Source of the DNA: Desulfonema magnum
GTDB taxonomy: Bacteria > Desulfobacterota > Desulfobacteria > Desulfobacterales > 4be13
Length of the DNA: 64,000 nucleotides
Direction of reading: 5' to 3'
Assembly (NCBI RefSeq): GCF_017377395.1
Contig: NZ_CP061800.1
Location: forward strand, 2,046,001 to 2,110,000
Shown: positions 1 to 9,283 of the stretch, piece by piece
Position numbering within the stretch: the stretch's first letter is position 1
Layout of the letters: each line of letters opens with the position of its first letter
Position numbers and translations under genes: made by a program
The notes under the pieces: generated by a model
Seen by the model: only the letters and a program-made list of their open reading frames with translations
The model's database searches: none
Told to the model about the DNA's origin: nothing

Positions 1-2613
1 GGCACAAATCAGCTCACGGTTCAGGAAGTGGAAACCTTCTGGGACAAACTCATGGATAATCTTAAAGATCCCATGATCGTTATCCTTGTGGTTGCACTCG
101 TGGTTGTGATTGTGCTTGCAATTCTCGGTTTTACCGAATGGTATGAGGGGGTCGGAATCGCAGTGGCAGTGGCGTTGGCAACGCTCGTTTCCACCGCTTC
201 CGAGTTTAAGAATGAACAGACCTTCCAAAAACTCCAGGAAGAGGCTTCAAGGATATTTATCAATGTCTTTCGTGGTGCGGAACTGAGGCTTATCGGAATT
301 GCTGATATTGTTGCCGAAGACAAAGTGTTTCTGCAGCCAGGGGATAAAATCCCGGCTGATGGAAAACTGATCCAGGGAAAAATCAAGGTCAACCAGGCAA
401 TGCTCACCGGAGAGCCTGAAGCAGTTACCAAAACCCCCGGGGATACAGATGATACAAATCTGGAAAATCCCCATGTGGTGTATCGCGGCACCATTGTCGA
501 AGACGGTGAGGCAGTCATGGAAGTTCAGACGGTGGGTGATGAAACCCATTTTGGAAAACTTGCCAAAGACCTGGTGTCTGAAGAAAGACCCGGGCCGCTT
601 CGTCTGAAACTCGCAAAATTAGCTGATGACATAGCCAAATTCGGCTATATCGGCGCGTCATTTATTGCAGTCGCGTTTATGTTCAAAGTGATCTATATGG
701 ATCATACCGGAGAGTTCGCACTCTACTTTTCCCAGTGGGGACAGGTGATAAAAGATGTTGTGACCGCACTGATTCTGGCTGTGATCATTATCGTTGTGGC
801 CGTGCCTGAGGGACTTCCCATGATGATTGCCATCGTGCTGGCGCAGAACATGAAAAAGCTTCTGAAATCAAACGTGCTTGTCCGGCAGCTCCTCGGCATC
901 GAAACCTCAGGAAGTCTGAACCTGCTTTTCAGTGACAAAACCGGAACCATTACCCAGGGACAGTTGGAAGCAGTGGGCTTTCTTTCGGTAAACGAAGACA
1001 ACGAAGATCATCTGAATACTTATAAAAAATTTGATGAAATGCCCTCAAAACTCAGCCATCTTCTGAACATCTCCTTCAGGGAAAACACCTCCTGTGTTGT
1101 CAATCCCGGGGCAGAGAGGGAAGCTGAACGTATTCTGGGCGGCAATACAACAGAAAGGGCTTTGCTTAAATTTGTCAAAGCTGACAAAAATGGTTATGAC
1201 TCAGACGGACTGGAGATGATTTCCCAGGTTCTTTTTAATTCCACACGAAAATTTTCCGCTTCCCGTCTGAAGATGAAAGACAGCAGTGAAATAAGCTTTG
1301 TAAAAGGGGCTGCGGAAAAGATTCTGGCCCAATGTTCTTTTTATTACGATGCGGACGGAAATATCCAGGAACTGGCTGAAGAGACAAAAGCCTCGCTTTC
1401 GGATCAGATGGATAAAAAAGCAGATGACGGATTTCGGATCATTGCCGCGGCAACCACGGAAAAAGAGGTTGCGGAAGATGAACTGTCAAACAGTCTGGCG
1501 CTGCTGGGCTTCAGCCTGATCCGTGATGATCTGAGAGAAGATTCCAAACCTGCCATTGAAACCCTCCAGGGTGCGGGCATTCATGTGGTCATGCTTACGG
1601 GAGACCGGCACGGCACGGCAAAGGCCATTGCAAAAGATGTGGGACTGAAAACATCTGATGATGACATTGCCATAGAATCTGCGGAAATGGCAAAGCTTTC
1701 TGATGAGGAAGTCAAAAAGATACTTCCGAATCTCAAGGTGGTGTCCAGATGTCTTCCCCAGGATAAAACCCGTCTGGTAAAGCTGGCTCAGGAAATTGGT
1801 CTTGTCGTGGGCATGACCGGTGACGGTGTGAATGACAGTCCGGCCCTGAGCAACGCGGATATCGGTTTTGGTCTGGGAAGCGGCACCGAAGTGGCAAAAG
1901 AAGCATCTGATATTGTCATCCTGGATGATAATATTCATTCCATAGCCAATGCGGTTCATTACGGCAGAACCATTTACAGGTCCGTACAGAAGTTTATCAC
2001 GTTCCAGCTTACAGTAAACGTCAGCGCGATTATGATCGCTTTTCTGGGGCCGTTTCTGGGGTTTGAACTTCCCCTGACAATGATCCAATTGCTCTGGGTG
2101 AACCTGATCATGGACACGCTGGCAGCGTTGGCATTCAGCGGAGAACCGCCGCTTCCCAAGCATATGGAAGAAAAACCCAAAGCCAGAGAGGAAAAACTCA
2201 TTACCAAGAGCATGTGGTCTTCTATTCTGTGTAACGGGATTTTTATTGCCATCCTTTCCATTATTTTTCTGAAAAGCGATTTTATGCGATCTCTTTTCCA
2301 GAGAGACGGCGCATTCAGTCAGGAAGCTTTTCTTACGGCCTTTTTTGCCATGTTTGTTTTCCTGAACAATTTTAATAAATTCAATGTCCGTGTGGAAGAA
2401 TTTAACCTGTTTCACCATATTTTTCAGAACAAGGGATTCCTTCAGGTGGTGGGGATGATTTTTATCATTCAGGTGCTGATCACCTATTTTGGCGGGAATA
2501 TGTTCCGAACCATCGGGCTGTATCCGGTGGAATGGTTGTATGTTCTCATCTTGTCCGTTGTCATCATTCCTTTTGATCTTATGAGGAAATATATCTACTG
2601 GATTCTTGAATAA
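1..2613 (+). CDS. Calcium-type P-type ATPase (5' end outside window)
   Basis: Integral membrane cation pump of the P2 (PMCA/SERCA-like) class, predicted to export Ca2+ at the cost of ATP. The frame is open to base 1, and its first residues (NQLTVQE before a GTG at 28) match the cytoplasmic stretch before the first membrane helix in this family, so the true start lies upstream. Seen in order: helices M1-M2, an actuator domain with LTGEPE (about 403-420), helices M3-M4 with VPEGLP (about 800), the phosphorylation motif SDKTGT (Asp codon at 934), a nucleotide-binding domain, the hinge MTGDGVNDSP (about 1812-1840), and four C-terminal helices. The Asn/Asp pattern in the last helices (NLIMDT) supports Ca2+ over heavy metals. 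The last codons are duplicated in the repeats that follow. Family certain, ion specificity inferred. Confidence 0.95.
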   Translation, partial: GTNQLTVQEVETFWDKLMDNLKDPMIVILVVALVVVIVLAILGFTEWYEGVGIAVAVALATLVSTASEFKNEQTFQKLQEEASRIFINVFRGAELRLIGIADIVAEDKVFLQPGDKIPADGKLIQGKIKVNQAMLTGEPEAVTKTPGDTDDTNLENPHVVYRGTIVEDGEAVMEVQTVGDETHFGKLAKDLVSEERPGPLRLKLAKLADDIAKFGYIGASFIAVAFMFKVIYMDHTGEFALYFSQWGQVIKDVVTALILAVIIIVVAVPEGLPMMIAIVLAQNMKKLLKSNVLVRQLLGIETSGSLNLLFSDKTGTITQGQLEAVGFLSVNEDNEDHLNTYKKFDEMPSKLSHLLNISFRENTSCVVNPGAEREAERILGGNTTERALLKFVKADKNGYDSDGLEMISQVLFNSTRKFSASRLKMKDSSEISFVKGAAEKILAQCSFYYDADGNIQELAEETKASLSDQMDKKADDGFRIIAAATTEKEVAEDELSNSLALLGFSLIRDDLREDSKPAIETLQGAGIHVVMLTGDRHGTAKAIAKDVGLKTSDDDIAIESAEMAKLSDEEVKKILPNLKVVSRCLPQDKTRLVKLAQEIGLVVGMTGDGVNDSPALSNADIGFGLGSGTEVAKEASDIVILDDNIHSIANAVHYGRTIYRSVQKFITFQLTVNVSAIMIAFLGPFLGFELPLTMIQLLWVNLIMDTLAALAFSGEPPLPKHMEEKPKAREEKLITKSMWSSILCNGIFIAILSIIFLKSDFMRSLFQRDGAFSQEAFLTAFFAMFVFLNNFNKFNVRVEEFNLFHHIFQNKGFLQVVGMIFIIQVLITYFGGNMFRTIGLYPVEWLYVLILSVVIIPFDLMRKYIYWILE

Positions 2614-3095
2614 ATCCTGGTTAATGCTATATGCAACTTTTTTTAATGCCACAAAGGCACGAAGGCTCAAAGGAACACAAAGAGCCTTCGTAAGCCTTCG
2701 TGGCATTATAAAGTCGCACATTTCTTGAATAAATCCTGGTTAATGCTATATGCAACTTTTTTTTAAATGCCACAAAGGCACGAAGGCTCAAAGGGACACA
2801 AAGAGCCTTCGTGGCATTATAAAGTCGCACATTTTTTTGAATGCCACAAAGAGACAAAGGGGCACAAAGAGCCTTTGTGAGCCTTCGCGCCTTCGTGCCT
2901 TTGTGGCATTATAAAGTCACACATTTTTTTGAATGCCACAAAGAGACAAAGGGGCACAAAGAGCCTTTGTGAGCCTTCGTGCCTTTGTGGCATTATAAAG
3001 TCGCACATTTTTTTGAATGCCACAAGAGACAAAGGGGCACAAAGAGCCTTTGTGAGCCTTCGCGCCTTCGTGCCTTTGTGGCATTATAAGTTGCA
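2602..3095. repeat. Five tandem palindromic units (about 80-120 bp) after the ATPase
   Basis: Each unit begins GCCACAAAG, runs through purine-rich ACAAAG stretches and returns through GAGCCTTTGTG to TTTGTGGCATTATAAAGTC, so every unit can fold into a long hairpin. The first unit carries a copy of the last ATPase codons: about 43 bases from 2602 recur at 2723. Open frames on both strands here are translated repeats, not genes. A relative of the same family is at 40047-40370. Confidence 0.9.
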
Positions 3096-3123
3096 CATAG
3101 CGTCTGTTTAGCATTTTCATTAA

Positions 3124-3157
3124 GAAACCGGGTTGTTCCAAAAAACCCGGTTTTTGT
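3124..3157. terminator. Intrinsic-terminator-like hairpin
   Basis: AAACCGGGT (3125-3133) pairs with ACCCGGTTT (3145-3153), followed by a T run. It lies 20 bases before the restriction enzyme start and separates that gene from the ATPase and its repeats. Confidence 0.7.
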
Positions 3158-3173
3158 CTGATTGTGAAAAAAC

Positions 3174-6100
3174 ATGCCACAAGTCACAACACATATTTTT
3201 AACAGAAAAAAACTCCGTTTAATTCTGAATACGGTTTCAACAGATGATCTGACAGCGCATTCCTCCCTTTCTGAAATAAAGACAAAAATAAAAAACTGGC
3301 AGACCTTGTCTCAAGAGAACATTTTAAAAGGGAAAAATGAAATTTCCCTCCAGGATGCTTTCTTATCTGACATTTTCGGGAAAATCCTGGATTACAAATC
3401 CATCCATGAAAGCCCGGATGAATGGCATTTGTTCAGAGAAAAGAAAACCATTACAGATGCCACGAGAAGTGACGGCGCGTTAGGCTTTTTTACCTCGGAG
3501 ACTGAAGATGTCAGGGCAGTGATTGAATTAAAAGACGCAAGAACCCCTCTGGATGCCAGGCAAAAGCGGAAAAGTGCCAATTACACACCAGTTGAGCAGG
3601 CGTTTTTGTATGCAGGCAAATTCGGCAAAAAATGCAGATGGGTCATTGTCAGCAATTACAAAGAGATAAGACTTTATAATCGAAACGCTTCCATGAACGA
3701 ATATGAATCATTCCTGATTCAGCATCTGGAAGATGAAGCATTGCTGACAAAATTCCTGTATCTCCTTTCACGAAAAAACCTCATTGAAAAAGACAAAGAA
3801 AGTGTCATTGACCTGCTCTACAATTCAGATGAGGCGGAACAGGAGAAGATATCAAAAGCCTTTTATAAAAAATACAAAACGTTGAGAATTCATCTGTATG
3901 AGCATTTAAAAGAAAAAAATGCGGATTCTGATGAATTCATACTCTTGGAAAAAACTCAGAAAATTTTGGATCGGTTCATTTTTATCTGTTATTGTGAAGA
4001 CTTCGGGTTGCTGCCGGAACAGATTTTCAGAAAAATGATGGACGCGGCCAGGAATCCGAATATGCTTGTAAATGTCACCCTATGGGATCAGTTGAAAAGC
4101 CTTTTCAGGGCAATAGATCAGGGCAGCCCGTCTCACAATATCAATAAATTTAACGGCGGACTTTTTGAGTATGATGAAATGCTTGACGGGAAGCTGATTA
4201 TCGGAGATGATATTTTTGACGAGCTTGCAGAAATCACCAACTATGATTTTCATTCGGAACTGAACGTCAATGTGCTGGGTCATATCTTTGAACAGAGCAT
4301 AAGCGATATTGAGGAAATAAAATCTTCAATTGCCGGACAGTCCTTTGATAAAAAAAAGGGAAAAAGAAAAAAAGACGGCATTTATTACACCCCGGAATAT
4401 GTCACCCGCTATATTGTGGAGCAGGCTGTGGGCGGCTGGCTTGAGTACAGGAAAAAAGAAATCGGATTTGACAAACTGCCCGAACTTACAGAAGATGATT
4501 TTAACTCTGTAAAATATTTCAAACAGAAAGCCGGTATCAGATCATCCAATCGGAATATAAAAAATTATCTTGAATGCTGGCAATTATACAAAGAAAGCCT
4601 TTCAAATATCAGAGTGCTTGATCCCGCGTGCGGCAGCGGCGCGTTTCTTAACCAGGCATTTGATTATCTTTACAAAGAAGGACAGCGTGTCAACGACCAG
4701 ATTGCCAAACTGCAAAAAGGACAATTGGAAGTCTTTAAACTTGACGAACATATTTTAAAGAACAATCTTTATGGGGTTGATCTTAATCCTGAATCTGTTG
4801 AAATCACAAAACTCAGTCTGTGGCTGAAAACCGCAAACAGACGCTCGGAACTCACTGCCCTTGACAGCAATATCAAATGCGGAAATTCACTCACAGATGA
4901 TCCTGAAGTGGCCGGAAAAAGAGCGTTTCAGTGGGAGAAAGCATTCCCTGAAATCATGGAAAATGGCGGGTTTGATGTGATCATTGGAAATCCGCCGTAT
5001 CTGAACATGACGAAAAATAATACCCGGGCACAGGATCTGGCTTTTTATAATGATAGATTTATAAGTATCAGAAAGGCAAACTCGAAAAATATTTTTGTGT
5101 TGTTTATTGAAAAATCAATCGGTCTGATGAAAGAAAAATCTGTTTTATCGTTTATTGTCCCTGAAGGACTGTTTGACACAAGAAGCTATTCGGGCTGTGC
5201 AAATATGATTTACAAAAACGGGGCTGTTGAGGCCATCGTCAGATTTGAGGACCGGGTTTTTGAAGATGCGGTGACAGGAAGCATTATCTTTAAATTTATT
5301 AAAGGATTATCAGATACAGAAACAAATTCTTTTTTATTCACAAAACAGAGACATCTGAAAAAAATCACAAAATCTGTTGATCCTGTTATTGAAAAAATAG
5401 ATAATGATCATGTTGAAAATCTTGGCGACATTGCAATGTTGTTTAAAGGAATGGTTGTCAAGGACAGAAAAAAAGTTTTGTTTCATAAAGATAAAAAAAA
5501 ACTGACCCCTGATATTTTTCTGTTAGGAAACTGCATAAACAAATATATCATACATGATAAATATTATTGCAAATATGAAAACCTGAACATTGTCGGGGGA
5601 ACAAAAGACAGGAAAAAATATGATATTTTTCCAAGAATTTTAATCCGAAGAACCGGGAACCGTCTTTGCTGTTCTTTGCTGCCTTACAAAGCCTTGTCTG
5701 AAAGCACGTTATATTCTCTGATAGCAAATTCAGATAACTGTCATTTGAATTTTCTGTTAGCTGTTCTGAATTCAAAACTATATACTTATTACATCAGACA
5801 AAAAATGGTAACAAATCAGCAGGCGTTTCCCCAAATTTTAATGGCGGATTTAAAGGCATTGCCCATAAAAAAAATAACAAAAAATCGTCAACAGCCTTTC
5901 ATAGAAAAAACAGGCAACATGCTGGAACTCAGAAAAAAATTTCATAAAAACACAGATCGTTTCATCCGATTTATTGAATCCGCCCACAGCCCCGAAAAAG
6001 TTTCAAACACGCTTAAAACATTTCATACCCTTTCATTCAAAAATTTTTGCAAAGAACTCAGAAAACAGAATGTGAAACTGGCCCAAAAAGACGCGTTTGA

Positions 6101-6281
6101 ACTCATGGACCTCTTTGAGCAGGAGAAAGACAACGCACTTCACTTGAAAGAACAAATCCGTCAGACAGATAAAGAAATTGACCAGATGGTTTATAAGCTT
6201 TACAACCTGACAGATGAAGAAATAAATATGGTGGAAAATACAATAGAACTACAAGGAAGAGAGATAAGAAAAGGAAAATAA
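3174..6281 (+). CDS. Type IIG restriction-modification enzyme (Eco57I/TaqI_C type)
   Basis: Single-chain restriction endonuclease plus adenine-N6 methyltransferase, 1035 residues. The N-terminal part has a PD-(D/E)XK-like nuclease signature (IELKDA, about residues 117-122). The methylase core has the AdoMet-binding motif DPACGSG at 483-489 and the catalytic NPPY at 606-609, an adenine MTase hallmark. A TaqI_C-like target-recognition region follows (about 760-930), then a charged helical tail. The ATG at 3174 is the first start after the hairpin at 3124. No separate methylase, specificity or control gene is adjacent, as expected for IIG enzymes. It is flanked by repeats on both sides, which suggests acquisition. 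The recognition site cannot be read from sequence. Confidence 0.9.
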   Translation: MPQVTTHIFNRKKLRLILNTVSTDDLTAHSSLSEIKTKIKNWQTLSQENILKGKNEISLQDAFLSDIFGKILDYKSIHESPDEWHLFREKKTITDATRSDGALGFFTSETEDVRAVIELKDARTPLDARQKRKSANYTPVEQAFLYAGKFGKKCRWVIVSNYKEIRLYNRNASMNEYESFLIQHLEDEALLTKFLYLLSRKNLIEKDKESVIDLLYNSDEAEQEKISKAFYKKYKTLRIHLYEHLKEKNADSDEFILLEKTQKILDRFIFICYCEDFGLLPEQIFRKMMDAARNPNMLVNVTLWDQLKSLFRAIDQGSPSHNINKFNGGLFEYDEMLDGKLIIGDDIFDELAEITNYDFHSELNVNVLGHIFEQSISDIEEIKSSIAGQSFDKKKGKRKKDGIYYTPEYVTRYIVEQAVGGWLEYRKKEIGFDKLPELTEDDFNSVKYFKQKAGIRSSNRNIKNYLECWQLYKESLSNIRVLDPACGSGAFLNQAFDYLYKEGQRVNDQIAKLQKGQLEVFKLDEHILKNNLYGVDLNPESVEITKLSLWLKTANRRSELTALDSNIKCGNSLTDDPEVAGKRAFQWEKAFPEIMENGGFDVIIGNPPYLNMTKNNTRAQDLAFYNDRFISIRKANSKNIFVLFIEKSIGLMKEKSVLSFIVPEGLFDTRSYSGCANMIYKNGAVEAIVRFEDRVFEDAVTGSIIFKFIKGLSDTETNSFLFTKQRHLKKITKSVDPVIEKIDNDHVENLGDIAMLFKGMVVKDRKKVLFHKDKKKLTPDIFLLGNCINKYIIHDKYYCKYENLNIVGGTKDRKKYDIFPRILIRRTGNRLCCSLLPYKALSESTLYSLIANSDNCHLNFLLAVLNSKLYTYYIRQKMVTNQQAFPQILMADLKALPIKKITKNRQQPFIEKTGNMLELRKKFHKNTDRFIRFIESAHSPEKVSNTLKTFHTLSFKNFCKELRKQNVKLAQKDAFELMDLFEQEKDNALHLKEQIRQTDKEIDQMVYKLYNLTDEEINMVENTIELQGREIRKGK

Positions 6282-6305
6282 TTCCTTTTTCTTATCTCTC
6301 TTCCC
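6254..6305. terminator. Long hairpin across the stop codon of the IIG gene
   Basis: GGAAGAGAGATAAGAAAAGG and its inverted copy form a stem of about 20 pairs with the TAA (6279-6281) in the loop region. T-rich bases after the stem suit a terminator. Confidence 0.75.
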
Positions 6306-6418
6306 TGTACTTTTTTGGTATAGAAAATTATAAAAATTGTTTTTATTTTGCCACAAGGATTTCATATAAGAAGAGGATGATAAAAAAGGCATTGAATCCT
6401 TTACCATGAAAATACATT

Positions 6419-6490
6419 TGGAAAACCCGGGTTTTTTCTCTGTTTTTACCACATATTTTCATGATCGGGGGAAAACCCGGCTTTTTCATG
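6419..6490. repeat. Two AAAACCCGG-TTTTT motifs
   Basis: AAAACCCGGGTTTTTTC (6421-6437) and AAAACCCGGCTTTTTC (6471-6486) resemble the cores of the AAACCCGGCTTTTT repeats seen at 33.6, 46.1 and 51.0 kb. Between 6306 and 6731 I see no gene, only this and the heptamer array. Confidence 0.5.
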
Positions 6491-6577
6491 AGCATTTCTT
6501 ATACAAAATCCCTGTAGCTAAGAGCCATGGCTCTGCGGTCTCAACGAAACATAAAAGATTCAGAGTCTTTTTCTAAC

Positions 6578-6708
6578 ACCTAACATTTAGCACCTAACAT
6601 TTAGCACCTAACACTTAACACCTGACACTTAACACCTGACACCTAACACCTAACACCTAACACCTAACACCTAACACTTAACACTTAACACCTAACACTT
6701 AACACTTA
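6578..6708. repeat. Heptanucleotide array CACYTAA
   Basis: About 19 tandem copies of a 7-bp unit varying between CACCTAA, CACTTAA, CATTTAG and CACCTGA, ending 24 bases before the aminopeptidase start. It lies in that gene's leader and could affect expression by length change (inference). Confidence 0.9.
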
Positions 6709-6731
6709 AATCAACTTTTACAATGGGTTAA

Positions 6732-7634
6732 ATGATGAAATTCCAGACAAACAAAAAAAAGCTGAAAATAGGCAGAAACGATCCCTGTCCCTGCGGAAGC
6801 GGACTGAAGTATAAAAAATGCTGTCTCCGCAAAGAGAAAACCCAGGGGTTTCAAAGTAATAAGGACCTGTATTACAAAAAATACAGAATCCGGTTAAAAG
6901 GCGAGGATGATATTCAAGGTATCCGAAAAGCCGGCCGTCTGGTACTGGACACCCTTGACTTGGTGGAGGCAGCAATAAAACCGGGAATGACCACCAATGA
7001 GATTAACACCCTGGTTCATGAATACACCATTAAAAACGGTGCCACGCCTGCCCCGCTTCACTATCGGGGATTTCCCAAAAGCGTTTGTGTTTCCGTTAAT
7101 GAAGTCATCTGCCACGGAATCCCCGGAGAAAGGGTTTTAAAAGAAGGGGATATTGCCAATGTGGATGTCACCTCTATTTTGAACGGATATTATGCTGATG
7201 CCAATAAAACCTTTTTTGTAGGAACCCCCGGGCCGGATGCAAAAAAAATTGTTGAGATATGCAAGGAAAGCATGAAATTAGGCATATCAATGGTGAAACC
7301 CGGAAACACCATTGGTGATATTGGCTGGGCCATTCAGAATTATGCAGAAGGAAAGGGAGCGTCAGTTGTCAGAGAATTTGTGGGACACGGTGTGGGCTTT
7401 GATTTTCACGAGTCTCCCCAAATTCCGCATTACGGTCAGGAAGGAGAAGGGATTGTCCTGATACCCGGTATGGTATTTACCATCGAACCGATGATCAATC
7501 TCGGGAAAAAAGAACTTCGTGTCCTTAAAGACAACTGGACCGCCGTGACTCAGGACGGATCGCTTTCCGCACAGTTTGAACAAACCATCCTTGTCACCAA
7601 AGATGGCTTTGAAAGCCTGACGCCTTATAATTGA
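6732..7634 (+). CDS. map: Methionine aminopeptidase type I with N-terminal SEC-C zinc motif
   Basis: Removes the initiator methionine from nascent proteins. Residues 13-35 form a SEC-C motif (PCPCGSG then KKCC) that binds zinc, as also found at the SecA C-terminus. The pita-bread metallopeptidase fold follows, with all five metal ligands visible: Asp145, Asp156, His219, Glu252 and Glu283. At 300 residues it has the length expected for a type I enzyme with an N-terminal extension of about 45. Two adjacent ATGs (6732 and 6735) are possible starts, and no strong ribosome site is visible. The gene stands alone between heptamer arrays. Function certain from the ligand set. Confidence 0.95.
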   Translation: MMKFQTNKKKLKIGRNDPCPCGSGLKYKKCCLRKEKTQGFQSNKDLYYKKYRIRLKGEDDIQGIRKAGRLVLDTLDLVEAAIKPGMTTNEINTLVHEYTIKNGATPAPLHYRGFPKSVCVSVNEVICHGIPGERVLKEGDIANVDVTSILNGYYADANKTFFVGTPGPDAKKIVEICKESMKLGISMVKPGNTIGDIGWAIQNYAEGKGASVVREFVGHGVGFDFHESPQIPHYGQEGEGIVLIPGMVFTIEPMINLGKKELRVLKDNWTAVTQDGSLSAQFEQTILVTKDGFESLTPYN

Positions 7635-7671
7635 GAATTGAGAATTGGGAATTGAGAATTGAGAACTGAAC
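7632..7671. repeat. Short heptamer array GAGAATT
   Basis: Five to six copies of a 7-bp unit (GAGAATT, variant GGGAATT) start inside the stop codon of the aminopeptidase gene. Confidence 0.8.
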
Positions 7672-7695
7672 CTGTCAATGATTTAGCTGAGGGTG

Positions 7696-7817
7696 TGTTT
7701 GAAAAGTCCCGATAGGCACGGTATATTTGCAGAGATATGTTGTCCCCGCGCGGGACTCGGGAGGGAAGGAGGATATTATGCTACAAATATGCTGTCCCTA
7801 TCGGGACTTTTCAAACA
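7696..7817. mobile_element. 122-bp element with perfect 20-bp terminal inverted repeats
   Basis: TGTTTGAAAAGTCCCGATAG at 7696-7715 is exactly inverted at 7798-7817. The inside (GGTATATTTGCAG, TGTCCC) resembles segments at 19.6 kb. No target duplication is evident and no gene is inside. A MITE-like element is the best reading; a transcribed hairpin is the alternative. Confidence 0.6.
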
Positions 7818-7830
7818 GAATCTGACCTGT

Positions 7831-8045
<215 letters not shown>

Positions 8046-8064
8046 ACAAAAAAAGGAGGGTTAA

Positions 8065-8229
8065 ATGGGAAATGTTGATGAACAGATTCTCAGAGCATCT
8101 AAAGAAATTATTGTCAAATTTATCGAAACCGGGAGAGTCTCTCCGACGACCTTCTCAGAAGCATTTAAAAATATATATAATACTATTGAAAAAACTGTAA
8201 AAAGCACAAAAGAAGTATCCGAAGAATAA
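8065..8229 (+). CDS. Small conserved-looking protein, 54 residues
   Basis: ATG at 8065 follows a strong ribosome site (GGAGGG, 8055-8060) at good spacing, and the frame closes with TAA at 8227. The product is helical and mixed-charge (MGNVDEQILRAS at the start, SEE at the end), with no signal peptide. The pattern of two short helices joined by GRVSP recalls the N-terminal half of MucR-type regulators, but it lacks a zinc finger and I cannot assign a function. Evidence for a real gene is the ribosome site, the amphipathic composition and the position immediately after the heptamer array, which would place its expression under that array's influence. Confidence 0.65.
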   Translation: MGNVDEQILRASKEIIVKFIETGRVSPTTFSEAFKNIYNTIEKTVKSTKEVSEE

Positions 8230-8292
8230 AATTCCAAAAGTTTTTCATACGTCAGACATGCGAAAAAGAAGCATGATTTAAATAAGCAGGTC

Positions 8293-8319
8293 TTGACATT
8301 TTCTGAAAAAGTGTAAATT
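8293..8319 (+). promoter_or_regulatory. Possible sigma-70 promoter for the DUF1573 gene
   Basis: TTGACA at 8293-8298 is followed after 15 bases by TAAATT (8314-8319). The spacing is slightly short. It lies about 95 bases before the ATG at 8414 in an AT-rich leader. Confidence 0.4.
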
Positions 8320-8413
8320 ATTTTTTTTATAGTTGAAAAATGTTATCTTGTCACCATGAGTTTCCGGGTGAGGGAAGATAACTGTTAATCCATTATGTTA
8401 TAAGGAGTTAGCT

Positions 8414-9205
8414 ATGAAATTGAAAACATTTGTCACTGCCTTTGCAAGTTGTGTTTTGCTCTTTGTATCGGTTTCTTTCGGAGCCGAAAACGAAAGTCGG
8501 CCGCTTGTCGAAAGTCAGTTGTCTCTTGAAATTCAGGATGTTCCGTCCGCGTTTGTGCCGTCAGATAAAATTGAGTTTCCGTCTGCTATTGAGGGGGACA
8601 GTGTCAGTCATACATTTATCATACAGAACAGAGGCACTGCTCCGCTGAAAATTAAAAAAGTCAGAACGGGCTGAGGGTGTTCAGCGACCTCTTATACAAA
8701 AGGGGATATCCCTCCCGGTGGTGAGGGAAATGTTACTGTCAAAGTGAATACAACCGGTCGTGTCGGAAAACTGACGAAAAGCGCAACTGTCCATACAAAT
8801 GATAAAAAGCATCCGAGACTTAAACTGACAATTTCGACCCATGTGGAGAAGTTTGCCAACATCACCCCCAAGAGAGTAAGGCTGAACGGTCTGGTGGGAG
8901 ATCAGATCAGCTCATCTGTTACGATTGTACCTAAAAAGAAATATCCGTTCAGGATTGTTGAAGCCAAGGCATCAAGGGGAGAGAACATCAGCATAAAGTT
9001 GGAGGAAAAAAAACAGGAAAAAGGGGATGAATACCTGCTGGCGATTCAAAATATGAAAAAAGAAAAAGGCCGTTATTTTGACACGGTTCTCCTGAAAACA
9101 GACAGCAAGGTTAAGCCGGAAATTAAGATAAGTGTTTATGGCAATATTTCCGATCCCAAACCTAAAAAGAAACCCTCTGACACCAAAGATAAAACAATGA
9201 AATAG
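8414..9205 (+). CDS. Exported DUF1573 protein with in-frame UGA (likely selenocysteine 87)
   Basis: Reading through one UGA gives 263 residues. Residues 1-24 are a Sec signal peptide ending SFGA, and an Ig-like DUF1573 domain follows. The UGA at 8672-8674 is codon 87 in the sequence RTG-UGA-GC-SATSYTKGDIPPGG. From family knowledge this site is the first Cys of the usual CGC motif, so U replaces C and Cys89 is kept. The frame continues without another stop or shift for 176 codons, the expected remainder of the family. GAGGG/CCCTC stems follow the UGA (8673-8677 with 8710-8714, or 8710-8714 with 8723-8727) and could form a bacterial SECIS, but I could not fold it. The ribosome site GGAG sits about 8 bases before the ATG. 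The alternative is a nonsense mutation. Confidence 0.75.
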
Positions 9206-9217
9206 TCCGTGTCTCAG

Positions 9218-9254
9218 AAAAAAAACCGGGTCTTATGAAACACCCGGTTTTTTC
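9218..9254 (+). terminator. Intrinsic terminator after the DUF1573 gene
   Basis: AAAACCGGGT and ACCCGGTTTT form a stem around a 10-base loop, followed by T6, 12 bases after the stop codon. Its placement supports transcription through the whole UGA-containing frame. Confidence 0.8.
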
Positions 9255-9283
9255 GATAAAGAAAAAAGGGAAAAAAGCCCGCT

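Noticed and set aside
1486..2721. 411-codon frame on the minus strand opposite the ATPase
   Set aside because: Shadow of the P-type ATPase; its N-terminus is translated repeat.
6578..6708. Telomere-like heptamers as a linear chromosome end or replication element
   Set aside because: Internal position between ordinary genes and irregular units; fits the other heptamer arrays.
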